A DNA stretch of 64,000 nucleotides from Roseateles_B sp041912595 (GTDB lineage Bacteria; Pseudomonadota; Gammaproteobacteria; Burkholderiales; Burkholderiaceae_C): positions 1 to 64,000 of the forward strand of contig JAYRMR010000020.1 of NCBI GenBank assembly GCA_041912595.1, given 5' to 3'. How positions within the stretch are numbered: the first letter of the stretch is position 1; every line of letters begins with the position of its first letter. Below the pieces are notes generated by a model that worked only from the letters and a program-made list of their open reading frames with translations, made no database searches and was not told the origin of the DNA. Position numbers and translations under genes: made by a program. Positions 55,840 to 64,000 of this stretch are shown piece by piece.

Positions 55840-56706
55840 ATGATCGAGGGCATGTCCTTTCCGTGCCCGTCCGTCACCCGCCCCGCGTGTGAGCCGCCCG
55901 CCTCTGGCGTGGGGCCCGGCAGGCGCGGCGCCGCCCGGCGCTGCGGACTGCCGGGGCTGGGGTCAGGTCTTGTCCTGCTCCTGGCCCTCGACGCCCCGGG
56001 TGCACAGGCGGCCCAGGTCCCATCCCCGCCCGGTGCCTCGCCCGTGGCGCCGCTGGTGTTCCTGGTCGACGACAGCGCCGAGATGCCCAGTGCCCGCATG
56101 GAGCGGGGGCAGGTCGTCGATGGCATCAACCATGACCTCGGCGTGCAGCTGGCCCAGCGGCTCGGGCGGGACGTCCGCTTCCTGATGCTGCCGCGCCGCC
56201 GGGTGGCGGCCGCGCTGAGCTCGGGCGAGGCGGACCTGCTCTGCGATTACCTGCCCGAATGGCTGCCCGGCCCCTTCGCCTGGAGCCGCGGCTTCCTGCC
56301 CAATGCCGTCTGGGTGGTCACACGCCAGGACCGCCCGCGGCCGGCCTCCGTGCAGGCCCTGGCCGGCCAGCCGCTGGGCACGGTCGGCGGTTATGCCTAT
56401 CCCGAGCTCGAGCGGACTCTCGGCTCGCAGCTCGTGCGCGACAACGCCCCCAACAGCGCCGCCAGCCTGCGCAAGCTGACGCTGGGGCGCGTCGACCACC
56501 TCGTGCTGACCCAGCGCTATCTGCAGTACCAGCAGCGCGTCGGTGCCTTCAGCACGCCGCTGCACCCGCCCCTGCAGGTGGGCAGCTACCTCGCCCAGTG
56601 CGCGCTGTCGCCCCACAGCAGCGTGGCGCTGCCGGCGCTCAACCAGGCCCTGGGCGACCTGATCAGCGACGGCAGCCTGGAGCGGCTGCTCCAGCGCTAC
56701 CGGTGA
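55840..56706 (+). CDS. Periplasmic solute-binding-like protein (SBP_bac_3 type)
   Basis: 288 residues from ATG 55840; ATG 55852 is also possible. The N-terminus is Arg/Pro rich before a hydrophobic segment (GLGSGLVLLLALDAPGAQAA) that could be a signal peptide. The body fits the amino-acid type substrate-binding fold: VDGINHDLGVQLAQRLGRDVRFLMLPRRRVAAALSSGEADLLCDYLPE (first lobe, described by its ends), ALAGQPLGTVGGYAYPELE, LGRVDHLVLTQRYLQYQ and the closing QALGDLISDGSLERLLQRY. No transporter permease lies nearby, so it may be a stand-alone sensor or orphan. A copy of the 11-mer motif lies in the signal-peptide codons. Confidence 0.8.
   Translation: MIEGMSFPCPSVTRPACEPPASGVGPGRRGAARRCGLPGLGSGLVLLLALDAPGAQAAQVPSPPGASPVAPLVFLVDDSAEMPSARMERGQVVDGINHDLGVQLAQRLGRDVRFLMLPRRRVAAALSSGEADLLCDYLPEWLPGPFAWSRGFLPNAVWVVTRQDRPRPASVQALAGQPLGTVGGYAYPELERTLGSQLVRDNAPNSAASLRKLTLGRVDHLVLTQRYLQYQQRVGAFSTPLHPPLQVGSYLAQCALSPHSSVALPALNQALGDLISDGSLERLLQRYR
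55962..55972 (+). repeat. Dispersed 11-mer GTCAGGTCTTG (copy in solute-binding gene)
   Basis: Exact copy within GGGGTCAGGTCTTG, in signal-peptide codons (GSGLV). Confidence 0.8.
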
Positions 56707-56718
56707 GCGGCCTGACCC

Positions 56719-59451
56719 TTACTTGAAGCGGTACTGCAGGCTGGCGTAGACGAAGCGGCCGCGCGGATCGGTGTAGCTCGGGTCATAGCCGGACAGGAAG
56801 AACCAGGCCTGCTGCGAGTAGGGCGGTGCCTGGTCGAGCAGGTTCTTGATGCCGGCGCGCAGCGTCAGGTTGGGGGTGGCGTTCCAGGCACCCGTCAGGT
56901 CCCACAGCGAGTAGGCCTTCACCTGGCGGTCGGCCTTGCCCTCGATGGTCTGGTCCGTGTAGCCCGAGAGGTAGCTGTTGGACAGCGTGGCGCTCCAGTC
57001 GCCCCGCTCCCAGTCCGCGCTCACCGTGTGCCGCCAGCGCTGCACCACGCCGTCGTTGATGAAGTGGCCGAGGTTGTTGAAGAAGGGATCGTCCTTGCCC
57101 GGCTGCTGCTTGGCACTCAGGGTCAGCGTGCCGTTGAGATGCAGACCGAAGGTGCCCACGCTGCTCTTGAGCCCGCCGATCGACGCGCTGAAGTCCAGGC
57201 CGGAGAGCTTCTGGCGGCCGCGGTTCTCCTTGCGCAGATCGATGTGGTCGATCTCGTTGTCGTCGTTGCGATGGACCAGGCTGGCGTACTTGTCGAGGTG
57301 GGCGAGGATCACGTCGACACCCACGGTGCCGATCAGGTCGCGCTTCTCGATGTTCCAGTAGTCCACGCTGAGCATGAGGTCGCGCCGGGGCTCGAACACG
57401 GCACCGAAGCTGAACTGGCGGGACTTCTCCGGCTTGAGGTCGGCGTTGCTGTAGGCCAGCGTGGTCCAGGTGTCGGAGCAGTCCGTGACGGTGTTGCTGG
57501 GGTCGGCGGCCATGCAGACCGGGTCGACCAGCGTGGCGGCCGTGCCCTCGGTGACGGGGCGGTAGAGGTCCGTCAGGCTGGGGGCGCGGAAGCCCGAGCC
57601 CATCGAGGCGCGCAGCAGCACCGTCTTGTCCGGCGTGTACTTGAGGCCCAGCTTGGGGCTCACGGCGCTGCCGGTGCGCTGGTAGTGCTCGCGGCGCACG
57701 GCGGCCTGCAGCTCGAGCTCCGGCGTCACGGGCGCGCTCAGCTCGGCGTACAGGCCGCTCACGCGGCGCGAGCGGCCGAAGTCGGCGTCGGGGCCCTGCG
57801 AGGTCTCCCCCAGGATCAGGTTCTGGGCCAGTGCCTCGGACTGGTGGTAGTCCTGGCGCTCGCGGCGCAGCTCGCCCCCGATGGCCAGGGCCAGGTCCCC
57901 GCCGGCAAGCTTGGCCAGGGCGCTGGAGGCCTTGAAATCGAAGCTGCTCATGGTGCCGGTGGCCTGGCGCACCTCGCCGCGGATCTGGGCCTTCTCGTAG
58001 AGGGCCAGGCCGTCGGCGCCCGAAGGGCCGAAGGCGTTGAGCGTGCCCGCGGCGAAGCCGTCGAGGATCATCTGCTTGTTGAGATAGCCCTGGTGGTCGC
58101 GGTCGGACACCTTGTTGCGGCTGTGGTTCAGCGCGAACTCGTAGTCCCAGCCCTTGAAGACGCCGTTCATGCCGGCCACGTAGCGCTGGCCGCTGGAGAC
58201 CAGCTCGCTGGTGCGCAGGCCGGCCTCGGTCAGGCGGGTGCGCACGGTGATGATGCGGTCCTCGTTGCCTTCCTCCAGTGCGGCCAAGCTCGTCTTGGAC
58301 AGGGCGCTGACCTTGGACACGTCCATGTCCGCATCCACGCGGTTGGGCGTGCCGGAGTACAGCGTGCGCGAGCGGCTCAGCGCCGCCTCGGCGAAGAACT
58401 GGTGGCCCTGGCCCAGGTCCAGGACACCGCGCGCGAACAGGCTGCTCTTGTTCGACTTGGGATAGAGCTCGATGTCCCGCATGTAGTCGTAGGTGCAGCC
58501 GTCCACGCCGCCGATGCCCTCCGGCAGGTACAGCGAGGCCGGCGCATTGCAGCCCGTGGCGGCCGACGGATTGATCGTGTGCTTGCGGATGACGGTCTTG
58601 CCGTTGGCGGAATAGCCGTCGGCGACGAGGGCGTCGAATTGCGTGTCGCCCAGCCGGATATTGCCCGGGAAGCTCGCGCTCGAGAGCAGGTCGGGCAGGT
58701 TCTTCGGGATCTCGAGATCGTTGATGAACCGGCGCTGGCTGGCGTTGAGCGTCGAGGTCTTCTGCAGGTCCAGCACGGCGAAGAGATTGAAGCCGTCACG
58801 CGCCAGATCTCCCACGCCGCCGGCGATGGAGGCCGTGCGCTTGCCGGCCCCGCCCTCGCTCGAGTTGCCGGCGCTGGCGTTGAGCTCGAGGCCCTCGTAG
58901 TCCTTGCGGGTGATGAAGTTGATCACGCCGCCGATGGCGTCGCTGCCGTAGAGCGCCGAGGCGCCGTCCAGCAGGATCTCCACGCGTTGGATCGCGGCAG
59001 CCGGGATGTTGTTGAGGTCCACGCCGGCGGAGTCGCCCGGCGAGGCGAAGTTGGCCATGCGCCGGCCGTTGAGCAGCACCAGCGTCGAGGACACGCCGAT
59101 GCCGCGCAGGTTCGCGCCGTTCATGCCCTGCTGATCGCGGAAGGCGCCGAAGGCGATGCTGCCGCCGTCGGTCAGATTGCTGGCGCTGGCGCTGAGCCTC
59201 GCCACGATTTCCGCCGCCGTCGTGAGGCCCTGCTTGACGATGTCCTGGCGCGTCATCACCTGGACCGGCAGGGCGGTCTCGGAGGCCAGGCGCTTGATGG
59301 CCGAGCCGGTGATCTCCACCTTCTGCAGCTGGGCATCGACCACGGGCGCCTGCGCCCAGGCCGGCGCGCTGGCCAGGCACAGCAGCACGGCCTGGGCCGT
59401 GGCGCGCGGAGTGAATCGGACGGAGGAACGGGGCGTGCGGATCTGATTCAT
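56719..59451 (-). CDS. TonB-dependent outer-membrane receptor, substrate unknown
   Basis: 910 residues from ATG 59451 (MNQIRTPRSSVRFTPRA) with a GGGAG ribosome site; the open frame extends further upstream but lacks coding character. Signal peptide ends at APAWAQ. Plug domain: VEITGSAIKRLASETALPVQVMTRQDI, ANLRGIGVSSTLVLLNGRRMA, QRVEILLDGASALYGSDAIGGVINFI. Barrel ends VYASLQYRFK. The ITGSAIKR opening and NGRRMA motif place it with the large group of peptide/carbohydrate-type receptors, not classical siderophore receptors. No Fur-like box seen upstream. It is divergent from the cyanophycinase gene. Confidence 0.92.
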   Translation of the reverse strand: MNQIRTPRSSVRFTPRATAQAVLLCLASAPAWAQAPVVDAQLQKVEITGSAIKRLASETALPVQVMTRQDIVKQGLTTAAEIVARLSASASNLTDGGSIAFGAFRDQQGMNGANLRGIGVSSTLVLLNGRRMANFASPGDSAGVDLNNIPAAAIQRVEILLDGASALYGSDAIGGVINFITRKDYEGLELNASAGNSSEGGAGKRTASIAGGVGDLARDGFNLFAVLDLQKTSTLNASQRRFINDLEIPKNLPDLLSSASFPGNIRLGDTQFDALVADGYSANGKTVIRKHTINPSAATGCNAPASLYLPEGIGGVDGCTYDYMRDIELYPKSNKSSLFARGVLDLGQGHQFFAEAALSRSRTLYSGTPNRVDADMDVSKVSALSKTSLAALEEGNEDRIITVRTRLTEAGLRTSELVSSGQRYVAGMNGVFKGWDYEFALNHSRNKVSDRDHQGYLNKQMILDGFAAGTLNAFGPSGADGLALYEKAQIRGEVRQATGTMSSFDFKASSALAKLAGGDLALAIGGELRRERQDYHQSEALAQNLILGETSQGPDADFGRSRRVSGLYAELSAPVTPELELQAAVRREHYQRTGSAVSPKLGLKYTPDKTVLLRASMGSGFRAPSLTDLYRPVTEGTAATLVDPVCMAADPSNTVTDCSDTWTTLAYSNADLKPEKSRQFSFGAVFEPRRDLMLSVDYWNIEKRDLIGTVGVDVILAHLDKYASLVHRNDDNEIDHIDLRKENRGRQKLSGLDFSASIGGLKSSVGTFGLHLNGTLTLSAKQQPGKDDPFFNNLGHFINDGVVQRWRHTVSADWERGDWSATLSNSYLSGYTDQTIEGKADRQVKAYSLWDLTGAWNATPNLTLRAGIKNLLDQAPPYSQQAWFFLSGYDPSYTDPRGRFVYASLQYRFK

Positions 59452-59505
59452 GGGACTCCCTGGGGACGAAGGACGCCTTCGCAAAAGCGAGGATCTGTTG
59501 TGAGG

Positions 59506-59516
59506 GTCAGGTCTTG
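59506..59516 (+). repeat. Dispersed 11-mer GTCAGGTCTTG (intergenic copy)
   Basis: Exact copy within GGGTCAGGTCTTG, in the 263-bp divergent region between the receptor and cyanophycinase genes. The only exact copy outside a coding sequence. Confidence 0.8.
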
Positions 59517-59714
59517 CCCACGGCAAGGCGGGCGGTCTGCGGCATGATGGCACCGCGATGACCGATGCGTGAATCCGTGCGGGCGACATTTGTGCATCGC
59601 ACACAACGCCTGTCCCCCGTCTGTGGTGTGGGCTGTGCGACTTGCGAACGGATGGCCCACGTGGGGCCCGCATACTGCCATCCTGCTGTTCCGATGTCCT
59701 GACACGCTTCTGCC

Positions 59715-61184
59715 ATGACTGCCACCAAGAAGAACTCCCTGCCTGTCCTGACCGCGCTGCTGGCGCTGCTGGTGATGGCCTCTGTGCCCACGGTGCAGGC
59801 CGCCGGCAATGACAAGAAGAACACCGCCAGCACGCCCGCGAGCAGCAGCACGCCGCCGCCGGCGAGCGGCATCTGGACCATCATTCCGGGCCTGGGGCGC
59901 GCCAACCCGCCCAAGCCCGCGGCCCCGCCGCCCGCCGCCAGCGCACCGCAGCCGGGCAGCGAGCTGGCCATCAAGGGCTATGCCATTCCCATCGGTGGCG
60001 CGCTGAAGTCGGACAACGAGGAGGTCTGGGGCCGCATCGTGCAGCTGGCCGGCGGCAAGGGTTCGCGCTTCGTCGTCTTCGGCACGGCCTCGGAGGACCC
60101 CGAGGCCAGCGCCAAGCAGGCCGTCGAGCTGCTGCAGCGCCGCGGTGCCGTTGCCGAGGCCCTGCCCGTGGCGCCCAAGTTCAGCTGGGTGGATCTCAAC
60201 AAGGTCGTGCGCGACCCGGCGCTGATCGCCAAGGTCAAGGCATCCAAGGGCGTGTTCTTCACCGGCGGCTCGCAGGAGCGCATCGTCGACGTGCTGATGC
60301 CCGGCGGCAACGTGACGCCCATGCTGGAGGCCATCTGGGAGGTCTACCGCAAGGGCGGCGTCGTGGCCGGCACCTCGGCCGGCGCGGCCATCATGAGCTC
60401 GGTGATGTTCCGTGACGCCCCGAGCGTCATCAACATCATGAAAGGCAAGTGGGTCGAGGGCAAGCAGGTGGACCGCGGCCTCGGCTTCGTCGGCCCCGAC
60501 CTCTTCGTGGACCAGCACTTCCTCAAGCGCGGCCGCTTCGGCCGCATGATCCCGCTGATGATGGCCAAGGGCTACAAGCTGGGCCTGGGCGTCGAGGAGA
60601 ACAGCGCCGCGGTCATCCGCGGGGACGATATCGAGATCATCGGCGGCCGCGGCGCCATGATCGTGGACCTCAGCGAGGTCAAGACCGATCCCACGCTGGG
60701 CGCCTTCAACGTCACCAACGCCCGCCTGACCTACCTGGACCACGGGGACCGCTTCAACACCCGCACGCGCATCACCACGCCCACGCCCGTCAAGCTGCGC
60801 GGGCAGAAGCTGGACCCCTACGCGTCCGACTACAAGCCCTACTACACCGACGACCTCTTCCACCTCGACATGCTGGGCGACCAGACCATCGCCAACGCGA
60901 TGGCCTACCTGATCGACAGCAACAAGCCCGAGGTCCGCGGCCTGGCCTTCGACGTGATCCCCAAGCCGGGCGATCCGCTGTCGGAGCTGGGCTTCCTGTT
61001 CCGCCTCTACAAGGGCAAGGGCAGCGTGGGCTGGAGCACGGACGAGCTGGGCCCCGAGGACTACACGGTGCTGGGCCTGTACCTGGACATCACGCCGGTG
61101 CACATGCCGTATCCGCTGTACGGCACCTGGAACGGGGCCAACCGGGCGAACGTCCAGCCGGAGCAGCTGCCCACGAACCAGTGA
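59715..61184 (+). CDS. Secreted cyanophycinase (peptidase S51 family)
   Basis: 489 residues. Signal peptide (LPVLTALLALLVMASVPTVQA) then a ~65-residue Pro/Ala/Ser linker, so the enzyme is exported. Catalytic domain: YAIPIGGALKSDNEEVW, VVFGTASEDPEASA, FFTGGSQERIVDVL, nucleophile Ser in VVAGTSAGAAIMSS, FVDQHFLKRGRFGR, LGVEENSAAVIRG. Cyanophycinases cut cyanophycin (multi-L-arginyl-poly-L-aspartate) into beta-Asp-Arg dipeptides. An extracellular type uses external polymer. The extra ~110 C-terminal residues are unusual for intracellular CphB. Neighbouring secreted peptidases and receptor fit a scavenging role. Confidence 0.88.
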   Translation: MTATKKNSLPVLTALLALLVMASVPTVQAAGNDKKNTASTPASSSTPPPASGIWTIIPGLGRANPPKPAAPPPAASAPQPGSELAIKGYAIPIGGALKSDNEEVWGRIVQLAGGKGSRFVVFGTASEDPEASAKQAVELLQRRGAVAEALPVAPKFSWVDLNKVVRDPALIAKVKASKGVFFTGGSQERIVDVLMPGGNVTPMLEAIWEVYRKGGVVAGTSAGAAIMSSVMFRDAPSVINIMKGKWVEGKQVDRGLGFVGPDLFVDQHFLKRGRFGRMIPLMMAKGYKLGLGVEENSAAVIRGDDIEIIGGRGAMIVDLSEVKTDPTLGAFNVTNARLTYLDHGDRFNTRTRITTPTPVKLRGQKLDPYASDYKPYYTDDLFHLDMLGDQTIANAMAYLIDSNKPEVRGLAFDVIPKPGDPLSELGFLFRLYKGKGSVGWSTDELGPEDYTVLGLYLDITPVHMPYPLYGTWNGANRANVQPEQLPTNQ

Positions 61185-61291
61185 GCGGGGCGGGCTTGGG
61201 GGCCCGCAAACCGTCACTCGTCGCCTGAGGCTGGCGACGGCAGGGCGCCCGGGCGCACACTCGGCAGCTTCGCTGCTGACCGAGACCGACC

Positions 61292-63367
61292 ATGCGCAAG
61301 ACCTGCCCCTCCTTCCTCAGCTCCTCGCTCGCCGCCGCCCTCGGGCTGGCCGGCCTGTTCAGCCTCGCCGGCCCGGCGCGGGCGGACGAAGGGATGTGGA
61401 CCTTCGACAACGCGCCGCTGCAGCTCATCCAGCAGCGCTACGGCCTGACGCTCAGCCCCGCCTGGCTGGAGCATGTGCGCAAGTCGGCGGTGCGCTTCGG
61501 CGCCTCGGCGAGCTTCGTCTCCAAGGACGGCCTGCTGCTCACCAACCACCACGTGGCGCGCGGCTGCATCGCCCGCCTGTCCACCGCCGAGCGTGACCTG
61601 ATCGCCAACGGCTTCGTCGCCGCGACCCGCGAGCAGGAGCTGCAGTGCCCGGGCGCCGATGCCCGCGTGCTGATGTCCTGGGAGGACGTCACCGCCACCG
61701 TCACCGCGGCCGCGAAGCCGGGCATGAGCGACGCCGAGGCCGCCGCCGCCCGCAAGGCCGCCATCGGGAAGCTGGAATCGGACTGCAAGAGCAGCACCGG
61801 CATGAAGTGCGACGTGGTCACGCTCTACAGCGGCGCGCTGTACCACCTCTACCGCTACAAGGAATGGCAGGACGTGCGCCTCGTGGTCGCGCCTGAGGGC
61901 CACGCCTCGGACTTCGGCGGCGATCCGGACAACTTCAACTTCCCCCGCTTCGCCCTCGACTTCTCGCTGCTGCGCGTCTACGAGAACGGCAAGCCGGTGC
62001 AGCCCGAGCACTACCTCAAGCTGGCCTCGCAGGCCCCGCGCGAGGGCGACCCGGTCTTCGTGATCGGCCACCCCGGCAACACCGACCGCCTGAACACCGT
62101 CGCCCAGCTGGAGGCCAAGCGCGACGCGCTGCTGCCGCTGGCCATCGCGGGTGCGAAGGCGCAGCTCAAGGCGCTGGCGGCCTATGGCGCGCAGTCCCCC
62201 GAGAGCGCCCGCCGCGCCCACGCGCTGGTGGCCGGCCTCGAGAACACGCTCAAGGCCAACACCGGCCAGCTCAAGTCTCTGCAGGATCCCGCCAACTTCG
62301 AGCGCAAGCGCCAGGAGGAAGCGCAGTTCCGCGCGGGCTACGCCAAGCTGGGTCGTCAGGACCAGCCCTGGGCACAGGTCGAGGCGGCCACGCGCCGCCA
62401 GGTCGAGCTGGCCCGCGAGGCTGCCTATGCCAATGCGGGCTTCAACACGCTGCTCGGCACGGCCATGACCCTCGTCGAGATCGCCCGCGAGCGCGCCCTG
62501 CCCGAGGGTGAGCGCATGCGCGGCTATTCGGCCAATGGCCTGGCCGCCGCCGAGCGCCGCGTGCGCGCCGACGTGCCCACGTACAAGGACCTGGAGCTGG
62601 CCCGCTACACGCTGCAGCTGGCGCGTGCGCAGCAGGCGCTGGGCATCGACCATCCCTTCGTGAAGGCCTCGGTGGGCCCGCAGACGCCGGGGGCCGCCGC
62701 CCAGGCGCTGATCAACGGCACGCGCCTCGACCAGCTCGCCGAGCGCGTGCGCCTGCTGGAAGGCGGCGCGGCGGCGATCGACGCCTCGACCGACCCCGCC
62801 ATCGTGCTGGCCCGCCAGCTCTACCCGCTGCAGCGCGAGCAGTCCCGCCGCATGGAGCGCGAGGTGGACGAGCCCCTCAAGCGCGCCGCCGAGCTGCTGG
62901 GCCGTGCCCGCTTCGAGCTGATGGGCAAGAGCGTGTCGCCGGACGCCACCGGCACGCTGCGCTTCAGCTATGGCCGCCTGGCCGGCTATGAGAGCGACGG
63001 CTACCGCCTGCCCTACAAGACCGTGTTCGGCGGCCTCTTCGCCCGTGCCGACGCCTTCGACAACGTGCCGCCCTTCAAGGTGGCGCCCAAGGTGGCCGCG
63101 GCCCGCGACAAGCTCGACATGAGCGTGCCCATGAACTTCGTCTCCACCAACGACATCATCGGCGGCAACTCCGGCTCGCCGATCGTCAACAAGGACGGCG
63201 AGCTCGTGGGCCTGATCTTCGACGGCAACCTCGACAGCCTGGGCGGCCGCTTCCTCTACGACGAGCGCCTGAACCGCGCCACGTCCGTGGATGTGCGCGC
63301 CATCCTGCAGGCCCTCGAGAAGGTCTACGGTGCGCCGCACGTGGCGAAGGAACTGCGCGGGCAGTGA
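61292..63367 (+). CDS. S46-family dipeptidyl-peptidase (DPP7/DPP11 type)
   Basis: 691 residues with signal peptide (AALGLAGLFSLAGPARA) and mature start DEGMWTFDNAP, typical of S46. Catalytic triad regions: LLTNHHVARGC (His near 86-87), ASDFGGDPDNFNFPRF (Asp) and DIIGGNSGSPIVN (Ser). The specificity segment reads LIFDGN; as I recall, a Gly there marks DPP7-like preference for hydrophobic P1, whereas DPP11 has Arg. It removes dipeptides from oligopeptides in the periplasm. The helical cap domain (about 270-560) is present, and the length is normal. Confidence 0.92.
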   Translation: MRKTCPSFLSSSLAAALGLAGLFSLAGPARADEGMWTFDNAPLQLIQQRYGLTLSPAWLEHVRKSAVRFGASASFVSKDGLLLTNHHVARGCIARLSTAERDLIANGFVAATREQELQCPGADARVLMSWEDVTATVTAAAKPGMSDAEAAAARKAAIGKLESDCKSSTGMKCDVVTLYSGALYHLYRYKEWQDVRLVVAPEGHASDFGGDPDNFNFPRFALDFSLLRVYENGKPVQPEHYLKLASQAPREGDPVFVIGHPGNTDRLNTVAQLEAKRDALLPLAIAGAKAQLKALAAYGAQSPESARRAHALVAGLENTLKANTGQLKSLQDPANFERKRQEEAQFRAGYAKLGRQDQPWAQVEAATRRQVELAREAAYANAGFNTLLGTAMTLVEIARERALPEGERMRGYSANGLAAAERRVRADVPTYKDLELARYTLQLARAQQALGIDHPFVKASVGPQTPGAAAQALINGTRLDQLAERVRLLEGGAAAIDASTDPAIVLARQLYPLQREQSRRMEREVDEPLKRAAELLGRARFELMGKSVSPDATGTLRFSYGRLAGYESDGYRLPYKTVFGGLFARADAFDNVPPFKVAPKVAAARDKLDMSVPMNFVSTNDIIGGNSGSPIVNKDGELVGLIFDGNLDSLGGRFLYDERLNRATSVDVRAILQALEKVYGAPHVAKELRGQ

Positions 63368-63457
63368 GCCTGCCCAGGCCCCGCCCGCTGCGCTGACCGC
63401 GGCCCCGCGCCGTCGCCCTCGAGGCGATCGCGGGGCTCGTGATCGCCGCCGCCGGCG

Positions 63458-64000
63458 TCAGCCCTGCCGGCGGATCCAGTCGTCGACCCGCCGCGCCAGC
63501 ACGTCCAGCGGCACGGCGCCACCGGCCAGCACGGCGTCGTGGAAGGCGCGCAGATCGAAGCGCGCGCCCAGCGCCTGCTCGGCCCGGCTGCGCAGCGCCA
63601 GCATGTGCAGCTGGCCGATCTTGTAGGACAGCGCCTGCGCCGGCCAGCCGATGTAGCGGTCGATCTCGTTGACGATGTCGACCTCCGACTTCGCCGCATG
63701 GGCGCGGAAATAGTCGATGGCCTCCTCGCGCGTCCAGCGCATGGCGTGGAGGCCGGTGTCCACCACCAGGCGCACGGCGCGCCACATGTCGTAGGTCAGC
63801 TGGCCGAAGTGCGAGAAGGGGTCGCGGTAGAGCCCGAGCTCGTAGCCCAGGCGTTCCGCGTACAGCGCCCAGCCCTCCAGATAGCCGTTGTAGGCCGCGA
63901 AGCGCCGGAACTTGGGCAGCGCGCCCTGCTCCTGCGCCAGCGCGATCTGCAGGTGGTGACCCGGCACGGCCTCGTGCGTGGTCAGCACCTCCACCTCGTA
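63458..64000 (-). CDS. DUF885 family protein (C-terminal part, runs off the window)
   Basis: The last 180 codons of a minus-strand gene that continues beyond base 64000. It contains HEAVPGHHLQIAL, the HExxxxHH zinc-peptidase-like motif of DUF885, then YNGYLEGWALYAERLGYELGLY and MRWTREEAIDYF, both typical of the family's C-terminus. Members are predicted metal-dependent exopeptidases or carboxypeptidases, often exported; the N-terminal signal lies outside the window. It converges on the S46 peptidase gene across a 90-bp gap. Confidence 0.92.
   Translation of the reverse strand, partial: YEVEVLTTHEAVPGHHLQIALAQEQGALPKFRRFAAYNGYLEGWALYAERLGYELGLYRDPFSHFGQLTYDMWRAVRLVVDTGLHAMRWTREEAIDYFRAHAAKSEVDIVNEIDRYIGWPAQALSYKIGQLHMLALRSRAEQALGARFDLRAFHDAVLAGGAVPLDVLARRVDDWIRRQG

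Noticed and set aside
57028..59547. Long open frame (over 800 codons) opposite the TonB-dependent receptor
   Set aside because: The receptor on the minus strand has signal peptide, plug and barrel motifs. The plus-strand frame has none and is an antisense shadow.
61214..63340. Long minus-strand frame opposite the S46 peptidase
   Set aside because: All catalytic motifs are on the plus strand. The antisense translation is low-complexity His/Gly/Leu/Ala.

Overview
The window is one GC-rich chromosomal segment of a betaproteobacterium. Gene content and order point to Burkholderiales, most like the Roseateles/Rubrivivax/Leptothrix group: mreBCD-mrdA-rodA, a TctD/TctE-type two-component pair, then recA-recX-(DUF2889)-sucCD, with PEP-CTERM, PglL, cyanophycinase and histone-H1/SWIB-type proteins. 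The family assignment is inference. I see no tRNA, rRNA, CRISPR array, insertion sequence or prophage. One 10-N assembly gap lies at 48162-48171.

Layout. 1-5.8 kb: rod-shape and elongation operon (mreB 3' part, mreC, mreD, mrdA, rodA), with translationally overlapping junctions. 5.8-8.1 kb, minus strand: sensor kinase and response regulator. 8.2-14.3 kb: SOS-boxed recA, an NTF2-like protein, an enlarged recX, a DUF2889 protein, sucCD and a terminator. 14.4-19.6 kb: two tandem TerC proteins, then a Ser/Thr kinase, PP2C phosphatase, FHA protein and a metallo-beta-lactamase-fold phosphodiesterase-like protein. 19.6-31.4 kb: type IV pilin and glycosylation locus. It has a sigma54-type promoter with upstream dyads, two pilin genes, a GT-C membrane glycosyltransferase, a GT2, a sugar aminotransferase, an opposing five-gene minus-strand glycan operon, and a PglL-type oligosaccharyltransferase. 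31.4-35.3 kb: moaC, a BepA-like protease, a small membrane protein, and a TerC gene behind a yybP-ykoY manganese riboswitch. 35.3-37.5 kb: a LuxI / RsaM-like / LuxR quorum-sensing island with a lux-box-like dyad.

37.6-47.5 kb: an iron module. Two nearly identical Fur-box-like dyads precede tonB plus an FMN-dependent hydroxy-acid oxidase, and a Fiu-like siderophore receptor followed by piuC, a PepSY-type membrane protein, a DUF2271 protein, a DUF4198 protein, apbE and a membrane-anchored diflavin reductase. The DUF2271 protein carries an ApbE-type flavinylation motif (DGVSGAT). The set reads as a complete NADPH-to-periplasm electron route for ferric-siderophore reduction. I consider this the most interesting system in the window.

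47.7-64 kb: histone-H1/SWIB protein, an orphan PEP-CTERM protein, uvrA, a cyclase-homology-domain protein, a proline/threonine-linker lipoprotein with an HELTH zinc-protease motif, a periplasmic solute-binding-like protein, a large TonB-dependent receptor, a secreted cyanophycinase, an S46 dipeptidyl-peptidase and a partial DUF885 protein. The last part looks like an extracellular peptide/polymer scavenging neighbourhood.

An 11-mer (GTCAGGTCTTG) recurs five times in the window, mostly inside genes and in different reading frames. This suggests a DNA-level signal or the remains of a dispersed repeat.
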